64,000 nucleotides of DNA from an uncultured Granulosicoccus sp. GTDB lineage: Bacteria; Pseudomonadota; Gammaproteobacteria; Granulosicoccales; Granulosicoccaceae. Below, piece by piece: positions 18,513 to 28,773 of the stretch. The notes beneath the pieces are model-generated. The model searched no databases and was not told where the DNA came from. It saw nothing but the letters and a program-made list of their open reading frames with translations. Both the position numbers and the translations under genes were made by a program. Where the stretch lies: assembly GCA_947492525.1 (NCBI GenBank), contig CANLNQ010000013.1, positions 1 to 64,000 on the forward strand, given 5' to 3'. How positions within the stretch are numbered: the first letter of the stretch is position 1; the number at the start of each line of letters is the position of its first letter.

Positions 18513-18987
18513 CGACAGTCCGGCACCCGGGCCGATGCCCGATGAAGGTTCCAGGCCCGGCACCTGCCTGTGTTTCGATTACGGTAGCAAACGCATCGGC
18601 ACGGCTGTGGGTGAGGCACAGCTGGGCAGCAGCCGGCCGCTGGAAGTGGTGGGCAATACCAATGGTACGCCCGACTGGAATGCCATTGACTCCCTGATCG
18701 AGCAATGGCAACCCAGTGACCTGGTCGTCGGCTGGCCCCTGACGGAGGATGGCAAGGAACAGACCATCACCCACCATGTGCGGGGTTTCGTCAAGCGTCT
18801 GAAGAAGCGCAGCGGCTTGCCGGTTCACCTGTGCGATGAGCGCTTCAGCTCCATGGCCGCGCAGGAAGTCATCCGCCAACAACGCCACAGCGGTCAAAGA
18901 CGTCGCAAGACTCGTCATGGAGATGTCGATATGGTCGCCGCCGCCCTTATACTTGAGTCCTGGTTCAGCCTGAGAGAATATCAGTGA
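18505..18987 (+). CDS. ruvX: Holliday junction resolvase-like protein YqgF (RuvX)
   Basis: RNase H-fold nuclease implicated in 16S rRNA 5'-end processing and proposed as a Holliday junction resolvase. The acidic active-site motifs are seen: FDYGSKRIGTAVG, the region around VVGWPL, and LCDERFSS. The ATG at 18505 overlaps the yqgE stop. A later ATG at 18535 would also fit the family's usual N-terminus. It overlaps pyrR by 4 bp. Confidence 0.93.
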   Translation: MPDDSPAPGPMPDEGSRPGTCLCFDYGSKRIGTAVGEAQLGSSRPLEVVGNTNGTPDWNAIDSLIEQWQPSDLVVGWPLTEDGKEQTITHHVRGFVKRLKKRSGLPVHLCDERFSSMAAQEVIRQQRHSGQRRRKTRHGDVDMVAAALILESWFSLREYQ

Positions 18988-19517
18988 CAGAATTGCCCGG
19001 CACCCTGTACGACACATCGACCGTCACCGGCTGGCTCGATGACATGGTTGAGCCATTGACAGCCCTGATCGGTGATGACCCGTCCACCGCCCTGATCGGT
19101 ATTCGTCGAGGCGGTGTGGACGTCGGGCGCTACCTGCTGGAGAAGCTCACACTCGCCGGAGCCCCGGTACATGAGGAACTGGGCGAACTCAACATCGCCT
19201 TCTACCGGGACGATTTCAGTTCCGTGGGGCTGCACCCGGTGGTCGGACCTTCGCAAGTGCCTTTCGACGTCGACAACAGACATATCGTTCTGATCGACGA
19301 TGTGCTCGGTACCGGCAGAACCGTGCGCGCCGCGATGAACGAGATATTCGACTACGGGCGTCCGGCGAGAATCTCGCTCGCAGTGCTGGTACAGCGTGAT
19401 GGGCACGAGCTGCCCATCCGTGCCGATGTCACGGGTCAGACCATGTCTGTCCTGCCAAATCAGTACATCGATCTGGATGCCGCCAACATGCACGTCACCG
19501 TGGGTCAAAAAGCATGA
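18984..19517 (+). CDS. pyrR: Bifunctional pyr operon regulator / uracil phosphoribosyltransferase PyrR
   Basis: Phosphoribosyltransferase-fold protein. In Gram-positives PyrR binds pyr mRNA. In pseudomonads a PyrR homologue at this locus affects pyrimidine gene expression. The PRPP-binding motif [12 protein letters not shown] and the IGIRRGGV stretch are visible. It begins with GTG (18984) overlapping yqgF by 4 bp and overlaps pyrB by 4 bp. Length 177 aa. No attenuator was looked for beyond the operon head. Confidence 0.94.
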   Translation: MTELPGTLYDTSTVTGWLDDMVEPLTALIGDDPSTALIGIRRGGVDVGRYLLEKLTLAGAPVHEELGELNIAFYRDDFSSVGLHPVVGPSQVPFDVDNRHIVLIDDVLGTGRTVRAAMNEIFDYGRPARISLAVLVQRDGHELPIRADVTGQTMSVLPNQYIDLDAANMHVTVGQKA

Positions 19518-20500
19518 GTCTGCCCGATCCACAGTTCAATTCCCTGGGGAAACTGCATCATTTCATCGATCTGGACGGCCTGGATCGCTCATTGCTCACA
19601 CAGATACTGGATACGGCCGAAGGCTTCGCCGGTGTCGGTGACAGGACCGTCAAGAAGGTCCCGTTGCTGCGTGGCAAGACGGTCGCGAACCTGTTCTTCG
19701 AGAACAGTACCCGGACGCGGACCGCTTTCGAACTCGCTGCCAAGCGACTCAGCGCCGACATACTCAATGTCGATCTGGTGACCTCCTCCACCAAGAAAGG
19801 GGAATCGTTGCTTGACACCCTGCACGTGCTCGAAGCCCTGCAGTGCGACATGTTCATCGTGCGCCATGGCGAATCAGGGGCGGCGCATTTCATTGCTCGA
19901 CATGTCTCACCGGGAATAAACATCATCAACGGCGGCGATGGCCAGCATTCACACCCCACCCAGGGCATGCTGGACATGTTCACGATACGCCGACACAAGG
20001 GTGACTTCGCGAATCTGTGCGTGGTCATCATCGGCGATATTCGTCACTCACGAGTGGCCCGCTCGGACATTTCCGCACTGGTCAAACTCGGCACCGGCGA
20101 GATTCGGGTGGTGGGACCCCGCACACTGATTCCTGCCGATGTGGAATCCCTGGGTGTCACCGTCTACCCGAGCCTGGACAAGGCTCTGGTGGGCGCCGAT
20201 GTCGTCATGGGCCTGCGCTTGCAGAAGGAACGCATGCTCAGCGCAACGGTCCCCAGCAGCAGTGAGTTCTATCGCACCTACGGACTCTCTCCCGAACGGC
20301 TGGCATTGGCCAAACCCGACGCCCTGGTCATGCACCCGGGTCCGACCAATCGCGGCGTGGAGATTGCCGGCAGTGTGGCCGATGGCGCTCAGTCCGTGAT
20401 ACTCGAGCAGGTGACCTACGGTATCGCCGTGCGCATGGCCGTGATGTCCATCGTGATGGGTAACGCCGAGAGTCTGCGGCATTCGGAGGCCGTGACATGA
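19514..20500 (+). CDS. pyrB: Aspartate carbamoyltransferase, catalytic subunit
   Basis: Makes carbamoyl-aspartate, the committed step of pyrimidine synthesis. The carbamoyl-phosphate site [13 protein letters not shown] and the HPTQGMLDM motif are intact. Length 328 aa, close to the class A enzyme of pseudomonads. It overlaps both pyrR and pyrC' by 4 bp, so subunits are probably made together with the PyrC-like partner. Confidence 0.97.
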   Translation: MSLPDPQFNSLGKLHHFIDLDGLDRSLLTQILDTAEGFAGVGDRTVKKVPLLRGKTVANLFFENSTRTRTAFELAAKRLSADILNVDLVTSSTKKGESLLDTLHVLEALQCDMFIVRHGESGAAHFIARHVSPGINIINGGDGQHSHPTQGMLDMFTIRRHKGDFANLCVVIIGDIRHSRVARSDISALVKLGTGEIRVVGPRTLIPADVESLGVTVYPSLDKALVGADVVMGLRLQKERMLSATVPSSSEFYRTYGLSPERLALAKPDALVMHPGPTNRGVEIAGSVADGAQSVILEQVTYGIAVRMAVMSIVMGNAESLRHSEAVT

Positions 20501-21834
20501 AAACTGCCAGTGAATCGATCATCATCCGCAACGTTCGACTCGCCGGAGATGAGCGTCCGCATGTCATTGTCGTCAGAGACGGACTGGTAGAGAGTATAGA
20601 GCCGTCCTCCGACGCACTGACCGAAAGCTCGGCTGACAGTCTCGAGATCAATGCCGCGGGCCTGACCGCCCTGCCCGGCATGGTCGATCTGTACACACGT
20701 CTGCGCGAACCAGGCCAGACACGCAAAGGCACGATCGCCCGGGAAACCCGTGCAGCGCTGGCGGCAGGATTCACCTGTGTGCTGTGCGCCCCGGACACCC
20801 AGCCCACGATAGACAGCGTCGCCACGGTTGAACTGGTGCAGCACCGCGCGCAGATTGCCAATGGTGCAAGGGTCATTCCCATGGCCGCCCTGACAACCGG
20901 CCTGCAAGGTGAGCAACTGAGCGAGCTGGCCACACTGCAGTCTGCAGGTTGTCCGGTTGCCGGCCAGGCAGACAATCCCCTGGAGAGCACGACCGTGTTG
21001 CATAGCGCAATGGAATATGCCGCCTCCTTCAACATGCCTCTGTTCATGACCGCACGAGATGCGCAGCTGGGGGCCAGCGGATGCGCGCACGCTGGCGCCA
21101 TGGCAACCAGACTCGGTTTACCCGGAATACCGGTTGCCGCGGAAACCGTCGCTCTGGCCAGATTGCTGGAGCTGTGCAGTGAAACGGGTTGTCGCCTTCA
21201 TATCTCCAGGATCAGCTCTGCTCGCGCAGTGCGGATGGTGGCAGCCGCCAGGCAGCAGGCACTGCCGGTCAGCTGCGATGTAGGCCTGCATCATCTGTTC
21301 TTCACCGATGAGCACCTGTCCGGATACGATTCGGTTTTCCATAGCGCCGTTCCGTTTCGCAGCCCTGCCGACCGTGATGCTCTGCGACAGGCTCTGGCGG
21401 ACGGCGTCATTGATGCCATCTGCAGCGATCACTCCCCACACGATCATGACGCAAGTCTGGCTCCCTTCCCGGCGACCGAACCGGGATTGGCGGCCTACCA
21501 GTGGGCCATACCGCTCATCATGCAGCTACCTGCAATACTCGAGCTTCCTTTGCAGCAACTGATCGGGAAACTCAGCGATGCGCCTCGCAGAATACTCGGC
21601 GGCAACGCAGAGGGCGGCTTGCAGCCAGGTCTTGCCGCAGATTTCTTTCTGCTCAATGAAGACCATGCGGTTGAACAGCCTGCCCCGGGCTCGACTCGGG
21701 CAGGTCACAACCACCCGCTCAATGTCCATCGCGCCGCCGATCTGGGGCTACGCCCTCTGCAGGGCAAGGTCACCCACGTCTTGAGCAACGGACAGCTGCA
21801 TGTCCCCGAGGATCAGCCGCAGGCATCGGACTGA
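20497..21834 (+). CDS. pyrC: Dihydroorotase-like, probably non-catalytic PyrC'
   Basis: Amidohydrolase-fold protein of 445 aa. Active dihydroorotases have an HxH zinc pair near the N-terminus (DLHxHLREPG). Here the place reads [10 protein letters not shown], with Tyr65 and Arg67 instead of the two histidines. A later His (RLHISR) and an Asp (CSDHSPHD) remain. Loss of the zinc pair matches the inactive PyrC' of P. aeruginosa, which is needed to assemble the aspartate carbamoyltransferase dodecamer. It is the last gene of the operon. Its 3' end overlaps the convergent uracil-DNA glycosylase-like gene by 22 bp. Confidence 0.9.
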   Translation: MKTASESIIIRNVRLAGDERPHVIVVRDGLVESIEPSSDALTESSADSLEINAAGLTALPGMVDLYTRLREPGQTRKGTIARETRAALAAGFTCVLCAPDTQPTIDSVATVELVQHRAQIANGARVIPMAALTTGLQGEQLSELATLQSAGCPVAGQADNPLESTTVLHSAMEYAASFNMPLFMTARDAQLGASGCAHAGAMATRLGLPGIPVAAETVALARLLELCSETGCRLHISRISSARAVRMVAAARQQALPVSCDVGLHHLFFTDEHLSGYDSVFHSAVPFRSPADRDALRQALADGVIDAICSDHSPHDHDASLAPFPATEPGLAAYQWAIPLIMQLPAILELPLQQLIGKLSDAPRRILGGNAEGGLQPGLAADFFLLNEDHAVEQPAPGSTRAGHNHPLNVHRAADLGLRPLQGKVTHVLSNGQLHVPEDQPQASD

Positions 21835-22412
21835 CACTGCAATAATTCAGCAATCTTATTTTGCAACTCCGGCACCAACTCCTGTTCAAACCAGGGGTTG
21901 TTGCCGAGCCAGCGATTGTTGCGAGGGCTGGGGTGAGGCATGGGTACGACGGCCGGCCAGCTCCTGCGCCACTGCCTGACCGCTTCGGTGACTGACTGCT
22001 TCCTGCCCGGCAGATGGTAGTCCATTGCATATTGCCCGATCACCAGTGTCATCTCGAGCTTGCCAAGATGAGACAACAAACGTGCACGCCACTGTGGCGC
22101 ACATTCGGGCCGGGGCGGTAGATCACCGGACTTCCCCTTGCCGGGGTAGCAGAAACCCATGGGCAGAATGCTCACCTTGTCGGCATCATGAAAGGTCTCG
22201 GGCGATACGCCCATCCAGCGACGCAGTCTCTCGCCACTGGCATCATCAAAGGCAATGCCCGATTCATGAACCTTTCGGCCAGGTGCCTGGCCCGCAATCA
22301 GGATGCGAGAGCGGGTGCCCAGCTGGACGACAGGCCTCGGTCCCAGCGGCAGATTGTCGGCGCAGATCGTGCAGTGACGCACTTGCTCGAGCAATGTGGG
22401 CAGATCAGTCAT
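21813..22412 (-). CDS. Uracil-DNA glycosylase family protein
   Basis: Probable base-excision repair enzyme of the uracil-DNA glycosylase superfamily, 199 aa. The N-terminal CTIC pair is followed by the water-activating region GQAPGRKVHESG, and the DNA-intercalation region reads PHPSPRN. Only two of the four cysteines of the iron-sulfur families 4 and 5 are seen, so a cluster is doubtful. I start it at ATG 22412 (MTDLPTLLEQ). The longer frame to 22532 would run into the MFS promoter region. Confidence 0.85.
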   Translation of the reverse strand: MTDLPTLLEQVRHCTICADNLPLGPRPVVQLGTRSRILIAGQAPGRKVHESGIAFDDASGERLRRWMGVSPETFHDADKVSILPMGFCYPGKGKSGDLPPRPECAPQWRARLLSHLGKLEMTLVIGQYAMDYHLPGRKQSVTEAVRQWRRSWPAVVPMPHPSPRNNRWLGNNPWFEQELVPELQNKIAELLQCQSDACG

Positions 22413-22500
22413 GGTCACATCAATGTACAGCTTCGCCCATGCGTTGCACAGTGCCGATAATTGTTCACGACAGGCAACGACGAAAGATGCACGCTGTATC

Positions 22501-23718
22501 ATGACGCGTTTCTCGATCACTCCACCGACCATGCTTGCCCACGGCAGACAGCTGTTATTGATGATACTTCTCTGGGGCGCCGGGCTGGGGGCCGCCGGTC
22601 AGTTTGCCAAGTTCAGTGTGGTATTGCCGGAGGTGGCAGCGCTGTACCCGGAGCGTGGCGCGAGTATCGGATTTCTGGTGTCGATGGTCAGCTTTGTCGG
22701 CGTGGTACTCGGACTGACCGCAGGGGTCGTTCTCAATCGCATCGGCGCAAGGCGGGCCTTGATCCTGTCGCTGCTTCTCGGGGCAGCGGTTTCGCTGTAC
22801 CAGAGTCTGCTGCCGGCCTTCGCGCTCATGCTGTCCTCCAGAATTCTGGAAGGGCTGTCTCATCTGGGTATTGTCGTGGCTGCGCCGACCTTGATGAGCA
22901 CGATGATCTCGATACGTCTGCGCCCCCTGGCGATGTCACTGTGGGGAACATTCTTCGGCGTCTCGTTTGCACTGACAGCCTGGCTGGGGCTTCCTCTGGT
23001 CCAGATGCACGGTGTCGAATCGCTGTTTCTGCTGCACGCAGCTCACATGGCATTGATGGCCTGCCTGCTCGGCGCTGCCTTACCCCCGTCGCAGACAGAC
23101 ACAAACCACGCTCGACAGACTGACACCGTGCACCCGCTGCGTGATTATCTGCAACGACACTGGCAGGCCTACCGTTCGCCGTTCATTTCAGCGCCCTCCT
23201 GTGGCTGGCTGTTCTACGCGGCAACCTTCGTGGCCTTGATGACGGTATTGCCGACACTGATTCCGGCCTCGCAGCGGGCTCTGGTTGCCGGCGTCATGCC
23301 ACTTGCAGCCATCTGTGTGTCGATGACGCTCGGCGTCTTTCTGCTCAGAGCCATGCAGGCCGTCAAGGTGGTTCTGCTGGGCTTTACACTGGCCACCGTG
23401 CTGGCTATCGTCTTCGTGGTCTGGCCAGACACCTACTGGATACCAATCGCTCTGGCAGGATCGCTTGGTCTGGTACAGGGAGCCAGCTACGCGGCCATTC
23501 CGCAACTCAATCAGCAAGCCGGGAATCAGGCCATTGCCTACGGCACCATGGCGCAAACCGGCAATATCGGCAATATCGTGGGTACGCCTCTACTGCTGGC
23601 GGTACTGGCTGCCACGAATCTGCAAAGCATGATGCTGATGGTTGCCGGACTCTACCTGTGCGCCATTGCCACGCAGCGATTGCTTTCCGCAGCGCGGCAG
23701 CGACAGCGTTCGCAATGA
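22501..23718 (+). CDS. Major facilitator superfamily transporter
   Basis: A 405-aa polytopic inner-membrane protein with about 12 hydrophobic segments in two halves split by a short hydrophilic loop (after ALPPSQTD). The loop between segments 2 and 3 has LNRIGARRAL, a variant of the MFS signature. ATG 22501 begins just before the first membrane segment. Substrate unknown. It is divergent from the glycosylase-like gene (88 bp between starts) and convergent with the LacI-type regulator. Confidence 0.85.
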   Translation: MTRFSITPPTMLAHGRQLLLMILLWGAGLGAAGQFAKFSVVLPEVAALYPERGASIGFLVSMVSFVGVVLGLTAGVVLNRIGARRALILSLLLGAAVSLYQSLLPAFALMLSSRILEGLSHLGIVVAAPTLMSTMISIRLRPLAMSLWGTFFGVSFALTAWLGLPLVQMHGVESLFLLHAAHMALMACLLGAALPPSQTDTNHARQTDTVHPLRDYLQRHWQAYRSPFISAPSCGWLFYAATFVALMTVLPTLIPASQRALVAGVMPLAAICVSMTLGVFLLRAMQAVKVVLLGFTLATVLAIVFVVWPDTYWIPIALAGSLGLVQGASYAAIPQLNQQAGNQAIAYGTMAQTGNIGNIVGTPLLLAVLAATNLQSMMLMVAGLYLCAIATQRLLSAARQRQRSQ

Positions 23719-23739
23719 CTCGACATCGCCGAAACCGAC

Positions 23740-23759
23740 CCGGCAGAACCTGCTGCCGG
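23740..23759. terminator. Hairpin between convergent MFS and LacI-type genes
   Basis: The inverted repeat CCGGCAG / CTGCCGG with a 6-nt loop lies in the 46-bp gap between two stop codons. No U-tract follows in either direction, so it is a terminator candidate by position only. Confidence 0.5.
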
Positions 23760-23764
23760 ACGCA

Positions 23765-24796
23765 TCAGGCCGTCTCGCCCTTGAGCAGTTCGAATCCGAT
23801 ATCCTCAACCAGTGCAGCCGGTTCATTGTTGACACGCCTGATGAGATTCTGCGCAGCCAGCTTGCCGACCCTGAGCCGCCTGACATTCGTGGTGGTCAGG
23901 CGCGCAGGCAGAATGGAGCCGACATCCAGGCCACCGAATCCGGCGATGGCCACATCACCCGGAATCTTGATGCCTTTCTGCTGACAGAACATCAAGCCCC
24001 CCACCGCCATGTTGTCGTCCAGATAATAGAGCACGCGCAAGGAGGGGTCAGCGGACAGCAATTGCTCCGTGCCGTAGTAGCCCGCATAGAATGATGAGCG
24101 GTCCTTGAGTAGAAGCGTCTGTGATTTCTGACCATAGCCTTCGTCGAAGCCCTCCAGCCGGTCCGTGCCCAAGGCATGTTCCCCGACCCTGATGCCGACA
24201 TAGCCGGATTTTCCACGATAGCGGCTGCGAAGATACTCCCCCATCTGCACGCCCACCGCGTAGTGATCCAGCCCCACACGCAAGGGATCGGATCGCTTCT
24301 GAACCTTGCCATCCCTGCCCAGATTCCACAGCTCCACCGCTGGAATGCTCAGGCTCTCGAGCAGACTGCGGTTGCGAGGACTGCGCTGCCTGCCAGCGAC
24401 TACCAGCGCACAGGGCCGCCACGCCAGCGCAGAATTCAGCCACTGATACTCAGCCTCATCGTCATAGCCCACCACGCCCACGATGGGTTGATATCCCATG
24501 GAGGTCAGCTTGCTTTCCAGACCTTCCAGAATCTGGTTGTAGAGCTCTCGACCGATGGTGGGCAGAGCAATGGCGACCAGACTGGTGGCTGTATCAGAGC
24601 CCAGTGCCGCGGCAATTCGGTTGGGCACATAGCCGAGCCGCTCCGCTACCGCCAGTACCTTGTCCCGCGTGGCTTCCGAATAGCCATCAGCACCTCGCAG
24701 AACGCGCGATGCCGTCATGCGAGACACCTCTGCTTCCACCGCGATTTCGGCGAGTGAGACGACCTTTCTTTTCGACCCTGAGCTGCTTTTAGCCAT
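23765..24796 (-). CDS. LacI-family transcriptional regulator (GntR-like)
   Basis: Sugar-responsive repressor of 343 aa. The N-terminal helix-turn-helix and hinge are clear (SLAEIAVEAEVSRMTASRVL and RLGYVPNRIAAAL), followed by a periplasmic-binding-type sensor domain. I prefer ATG 24796. A GTG two codons upstream (24802) is possible. It is divergent from the ABC transporter operon, and a LacI-type operator lies between them (24834-24847). It likely represses the transporter genes until the sugar or a sugar phosphate binds. Confidence 0.92.
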   Translation of the reverse strand: MAKSSSGSKRKVVSLAEIAVEAEVSRMTASRVLRGADGYSEATRDKVLAVAERLGYVPNRIAAALGSDTATSLVAIALPTIGRELYNQILEGLESKLTSMGYQPIVGVVGYDDEAEYQWLNSALAWRPCALVVAGRQRSPRNRSLLESLSIPAVELWNLGRDGKVQKRSDPLRVGLDHYAVGVQMGEYLRSRYRGKSGYVGIRVGEHALGTDRLEGFDEGYGQKSQTLLLKDRSSFYAGYYGTEQLLSADPSLRVLYYLDDNMAVGGLMFCQQKGIKIPGDVAIAGFGGLDVGSILPARLTTTNVRRLRVGKLAAQNLIRRVNNEPAALVEDIGFELLKGETA

Positions 24797-24847
24797 TGAC
24801 ACGATTCATCTTGTGGTTCTATTCTGCCCGTAACGTTACCGATAACG
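24796..24847 (+). promoter_or_regulatory. Promoter and LacI-type operator of the sugar ABC operon
   Basis: TTGACA at 24796-24801, an 18-bp spacer and TATTCT at 24820-24825 form a fair sigma-70 promoter. About 9 bp downstream is the near-palindrome CGTTACCGATAACG (24834-24847), with a second palindrome GTAACGTTAC overlapping it. The core GTTACCGATAAC agrees with the E. coli gluconate repressor operator as I recall it. The operator covers the expected transcription start, so repression by the adjacent LacI-type protein is likely. Confidence 0.7.
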
Positions 24848-24906
24848 CAACCACGACTTACTACGCTCAGCGTGATTTTCCTGATACCCAGACAACCCGA
24901 GGCGAC

Positions 24907-26430
24907 ATGGACGTAGATCTCCAGCCACCCGCTCTGCCCGACGGACTTTTCTTCCACCAGATTACCAAGAGCTTCGGCGGTACGCTGGCCTTGAACAATG
25001 TCACGATGAACGTCGGACGGGGAGAAATCGTGGCCCTGTTGGGCGAGAATGGTGCCGGTAAATCCACGCTCATCAAGATTCTGGGTGGAATTCACATGCC
25101 CGACAGCGGCGCAGTGGTCATAGACCGCACGCCCTACCGGCACACGCCAGGCAGCACTCAGGTACGCCAGGCGGTCGCTTTCATTCATCAGGATCTCGGG
25201 CTGATCGAATGGATGAGCATCGCCGAGAACATGGCCCTGGCACAGGGTTATCAGCGCCGAGCCGGGTTCATCGATTGGCGTGCCTGCGAGCAGCGCACCG
25301 TGGAAGCCTTGCGGCGAGTCGGCTGTGATTTCAGCCCCAGCATGCGCGTCAGCCGTCTGACCAGAGCGGAGAAATCACTGGTTGCCATCGCTCGCGCTCT
25401 TGCCGTGGACTGCGACTTCCTGGTGCTCGACGAGCCGACTGCCAGCCTGCCTGCCGATGATGTGGAGAAATTGTTCGCGGTCCTGCAGAGCCTTCGTGAC
25501 GATGGCGTGGGCATGATCTACGTGTCACACAGGCTCGACGAAGTGTTTCAACTGGCCGATCGTGTCGTGGTGCTGCGTGATGGCGAAACCGTGGGGGTCC
25601 GCTCGGTAGCGCATACCTCGCCCGAAGAGCTGGTGGATCTGATCGTGGGTAGCAAACCCAAGACCTTCGACAAACTGGCTCCCAGCGAAAGAACCCCGCT
25701 CCTGAGTATCAGAAATCTGCGTACCGACCATACTGGCCCCGTATCTCTGGACGTGAACAACGGGGAGATTCTGGGGCTTGTCGGCCTGCGTGGCGCCGGT
25801 CAGGAAGACATCGGGCGCTGCCTCTTCGGCACGGTGTCCTTCCACGGACAGATCACACTGGAAAACAAGGCATTCAACCCTCAATCGCCGCAGGAGGCCA
25901 TGCGCCGAGGCATCGGTCTGATTCCCAGAGACCGCGTCGTTGAATCGGTGGCAACCGGCATGAGCATCCGGGAAAACCTCTATCTGAATCCGGGCGCACT
26001 CGGGCGCGGTCTGTTCTCGTTCATGACCCGTGGTCAGGAACGACGCAAGGCCATCGAGGCGGGCGTGGACGTCGGCCTTCGCCCCAACAATCCGGAGCTG
26101 CCGATCGACGCCTTGTCGGGCGGCAATCAGCAGAAGGTCATTGTCGGTCGATGGCTGACCACCCACAACAAGGTGTTGATCGCAGAGGACCCCACTGCCG
26201 GCGTGGACGTGGGCGCCAAGGCCGAGATCTATACCCTGCTCAACGAAATGGTGGTGAGTGGTGTTCCGGTCATCGTCATCTCTACCGACTTCGAAGAAGT
26301 GGCAACCATCTGCAACCGCGCCATCATCTTCAATCGCGGCCTGTGCGTTCAGGAATTGCAAGGCTTCCAGTTAACCACCGAGGCACTGGTACAGGCTGCC
26401 TCGGCCAGTGATTATCAGGCACAGTCATGA
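24907..26430 (+). CDS. Sugar ABC transporter ATPase, RbsA type (two ABC domains)
   Basis: Cytoplasmic ATPase of a CUT2 (ribose-type) importer, 507 aa. The first domain has an intact Walker A (GENGAGKST), a weak signature (SRLTRAEKS) and Walker B (FLVLDEPTASLP). The second lacks a normal Walker A (LRGAGQEDIG) but has the signature LSGGNQQK and AEDPTAGVD, the usual asymmetry in this family. ATG 24907 starts shortly before the domain. Its stop overlaps the permease start by 4 bp. Confidence 0.94.
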   Translation: MDVDLQPPALPDGLFFHQITKSFGGTLALNNVTMNVGRGEIVALLGENGAGKSTLIKILGGIHMPDSGAVVIDRTPYRHTPGSTQVRQAVAFIHQDLGLIEWMSIAENMALAQGYQRRAGFIDWRACEQRTVEALRRVGCDFSPSMRVSRLTRAEKSLVAIARALAVDCDFLVLDEPTASLPADDVEKLFAVLQSLRDDGVGMIYVSHRLDEVFQLADRVVVLRDGETVGVRSVAHTSPEELVDLIVGSKPKTFDKLAPSERTPLLSIRNLRTDHTGPVSLDVNNGEILGLVGLRGAGQEDIGRCLFGTVSFHGQITLENKAFNPQSPQEAMRRGIGLIPRDRVVESVATGMSIRENLYLNPGALGRGLFSFMTRGQERRKAIEAGVDVGLRPNNPELPIDALSGGNQQKVIVGRWLTTHNKVLIAEDPTAGVDVGAKAEIYTLLNEMVVSGVPVIVISTDFEEVATICNRAIIFNRGLCVQELQGFQLTTEALVQAASASDYQAQS

Positions 26431-27500
26431 ACTCTATCAAGGCATCTGCACTCGAACCGACCAGCGATGAGATGAAGGGCTTGCCGCTGGGCAGCAGACT
26501 GGTTCGCCTGGCACCGGTATACGGACTGGTGATATTGACCATACTGTTGATACTGCTGTTTACCATCCTGTTGCCCGACACCTTTCCGACGCTGCTGAAT
26601 CTGCGTTCGATCGTGTCCGACAAGGCCATCATTGCAATCCTGTCACTGGCGGCAACCATCCCCATGGTGACCGGCAAGATCGATCTGACTGTGGGCTACG
26701 GCATCGTGCTATGGCACATTCTGGCCATCAGCCTGCAGACTCTGGGCATTCCCTGGCCTGTTGCCTGCCTGATTGTCCTCGCACTCGGTGCACTGTCCGG
26801 GCTGCTCAATGGCCTGCTGGTGGAAGTGGCACGCATAGACAGCTTCATTGCCACACTGGGTACCGGTACCGTGCTCTATGCACTGGCACTCTGGCATTCC
26901 GGCGGTCGGCAGATCGTCGCCATGCTGCCCGACGGTTTCTACGCGCTGAATACCACCTTCGTATTCGGTCTGCCGATAACCGGCTTCTATGTGCTGGCCA
27001 TCGCCATCGCGCTCTGGTTGATTCTGGAATACCTGCCCATCGGCCGCTACATGTATGCCATCGGTGCCAATTCGACAGCAGCCTCGCTCAATGGCATTCC
27101 CGTGCCACGCTACGTCATGGGGGCATTCATTGCATCAGGCACCCTGACAGCACTGGCGGGCATTCTGCTCGCCAGCAAGCTTCGCATCGGACAGGCCAGC
27201 GTCGGTCTGGAATACCTGCTCCCCGCTCTGGTCGGCGCGTTCCTGGGTTCGACCACCATAAAACCGGGAAGGGTCAATGTCTGGGGGACCCTCATCGGCG
27301 TGATCATTCTGGCTGTCGGCATCTCCGGGATACAGCAGTTCGGAGGCTCCTTCTGGGTGGAACCGCTGTTCAACGGCGTCACCCTGCTTGTTGCCATCGG
27401 CATCGCCGGCTATGCCCAGAGAAAACGCGGCGGCATCATCAAGCCGATCAGAAATGCCGATCCGGCAGCAGCGGACGACGCACAGAGCGGTGGCGGCTGA
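26427..27500 (+). CDS. Sugar ABC transporter permease, RbsC type
   Basis: Inner-membrane channel of the CUT2 importer, 357 aa with about 8-10 membrane segments. Typical family stretches are AATIPMVTGKIDLTVGYGI, GLLVEVARIDSFIATLGTG and GRYMYAIGANSTAASLNGI. It overlaps the ATPase gene by 4 bp. The substrate-binding protein follows after 163 bp. Confidence 0.93.
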   Translation: MNSIKASALEPTSDEMKGLPLGSRLVRLAPVYGLVILTILLILLFTILLPDTFPTLLNLRSIVSDKAIIAILSLAATIPMVTGKIDLTVGYGIVLWHILAISLQTLGIPWPVACLIVLALGALSGLLNGLLVEVARIDSFIATLGTGTVLYALALWHSGGRQIVAMLPDGFYALNTTFVFGLPITGFYVLAIAIALWLILEYLPIGRYMYAIGANSTAASLNGIPVPRYVMGAFIASGTLTALAGILLASKLRIGQASVGLEYLLPALVGAFLGSTTIKPGRVNVWGTLIGVIILAVGISGIQQFGGSFWVEPLFNGVTLLVAIGIAGYAQRKRGGIIKPIRNADPAAADDAQSGGG

Positions 27501-27663
27501 GCATGGATCTGACGCCCCACAGCCCAGTTCTGCAAGACAGGCACCGATGACAGGCAACGCTTCGTACTGGCAACGCATCGGACCTGAAGCACATCAGAAA
27601 GACAGTCCCAGCAGACAAACACCGTATCACCACACGACTGCACCAACACCACGAGGAAAGACA

Positions 27664-28773
27664 ATGAACAGAAGAACCCTGATGAAGACGGCCCTGGCAA
27701 GCAGCCTCGCTACCTTCGCCCTGACGAATACGACCGTACAGGCTGACGCAATGGATGAGGCCATGGAGTTCGTCAACCGCTATGCAGCCAGAGTCGACAC
27801 CTGGGACGGCCCCACCAGCGGACCCGCCGCTCTGGCAGACAAGACCATCGTGGTACTCGCCGGCGATCTGAAAAACGGCGGCATTCTGGGCGCCACCTCC
27901 GGCATGGAAGAGGCCGCAGAACAGATCGGCTGGACCGTGCGCGTTCTGGACGGTGCCGGCACCATATCCGGCAGGACGTCGGCCATGGGCCAGGCACTGG
28001 CCTTGAAACCCGACGGCATCATCATCAATGGCTTCGACTCCAGGGAGCAGGCTCAGGGCATGCAGGCCGCTGCAGAGGCCGGTATACCACTGGTTTCCTG
28101 GCATGCCGGCGCCGCCATCGGCCCGATGGAGGATGTGGGCATCTTCGCCAATGTCACCACAGACCCCATGCTGGTATCCGAAGCGGCAGCGAAATGGGCA
28201 TTCGCCGATGCCGATGGCGAACCCGGTGTCATCATCTTCACCGATTCAACCTACCAGATCGCCATTGACAAGGCCGACAGGATGAAGGAGGTGATCGAGG
28301 AACTTGGCGGCACCGTGCTGGAATACGTTGACACGCCGATCGCGGAGACCTCGCAGCGCATGCCACAGCTGACCACCTCCCTGCTACAGCGTCATGGAGC
28401 CAAATGGACGCATTCGCTGGCCATCAACGATCTCTACTTCGACTTCATGGGACCTTCTCTCGCAGCTGCCGGCATCAAGGGTGACGGTGCACCGGTGAAC
28501 GTATCGGCCGGCGACGGTTCGGAGTCGGCCTACCAGCGCATCCGCAGCAAGCAGTATCAGCAGGTGACTGTCGCCGAACCGCTGACTCTGCAGGGCTGGC
28601 AACTGGTTGACGAAATGAATCGCGCTCTGGCTGGCGAACCCTGGTCCGGCTATGTGTCACCACTGCATGTCGTGACCACCGAGAACATCGAATTCGATGG
28701 CGGGCCGGAAAACCGCTTCGATCCGGAAAACGGGTACAAGGACGCCTATCTGAAAATCTGGAAGGGTGAATGA
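27664..28773 (+). CDS. Periplasmic sugar-binding protein of the CUT2 importer
   Basis: Substrate-binding protein of 369 aa. It has a Sec signal peptide cut after VQA (about residue 26) and a Peripla_BP_4-type fold (GGILGATSGMEEAAEQIGW, PDGIIINGFDSREQAQGM). A good ribosome site (GAGGAAAG) precedes ATG 27664. The ligand cannot be named from sequence. The KDG-type kinase and GntR-type operator point to a sugar acid or an aldose feeding Entner-Doudoroff metabolism. Confidence 0.9.
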   Translation: MNRRTLMKTALASSLATFALTNTTVQADAMDEAMEFVNRYAARVDTWDGPTSGPAALADKTIVVLAGDLKNGGILGATSGMEEAAEQIGWTVRVLDGAGTISGRTSAMGQALALKPDGIIINGFDSREQAQGMQAAAEAGIPLVSWHAGAAIGPMEDVGIFANVTTDPMLVSEAAAKWAFADADGEPGVIIFTDSTYQIAIDKADRMKEVIEELGGTVLEYVDTPIAETSQRMPQLTTSLLQRHGAKWTHSLAINDLYFDFMGPSLAAAGIKGDGAPVNVSAGDGSESAYQRIRSKQYQQVTVAEPLTLQGWQLVDEMNRALAGEPWSGYVSPLHVVTTENIEFDGGPENRFDPENGYKDAYLKIWKGE

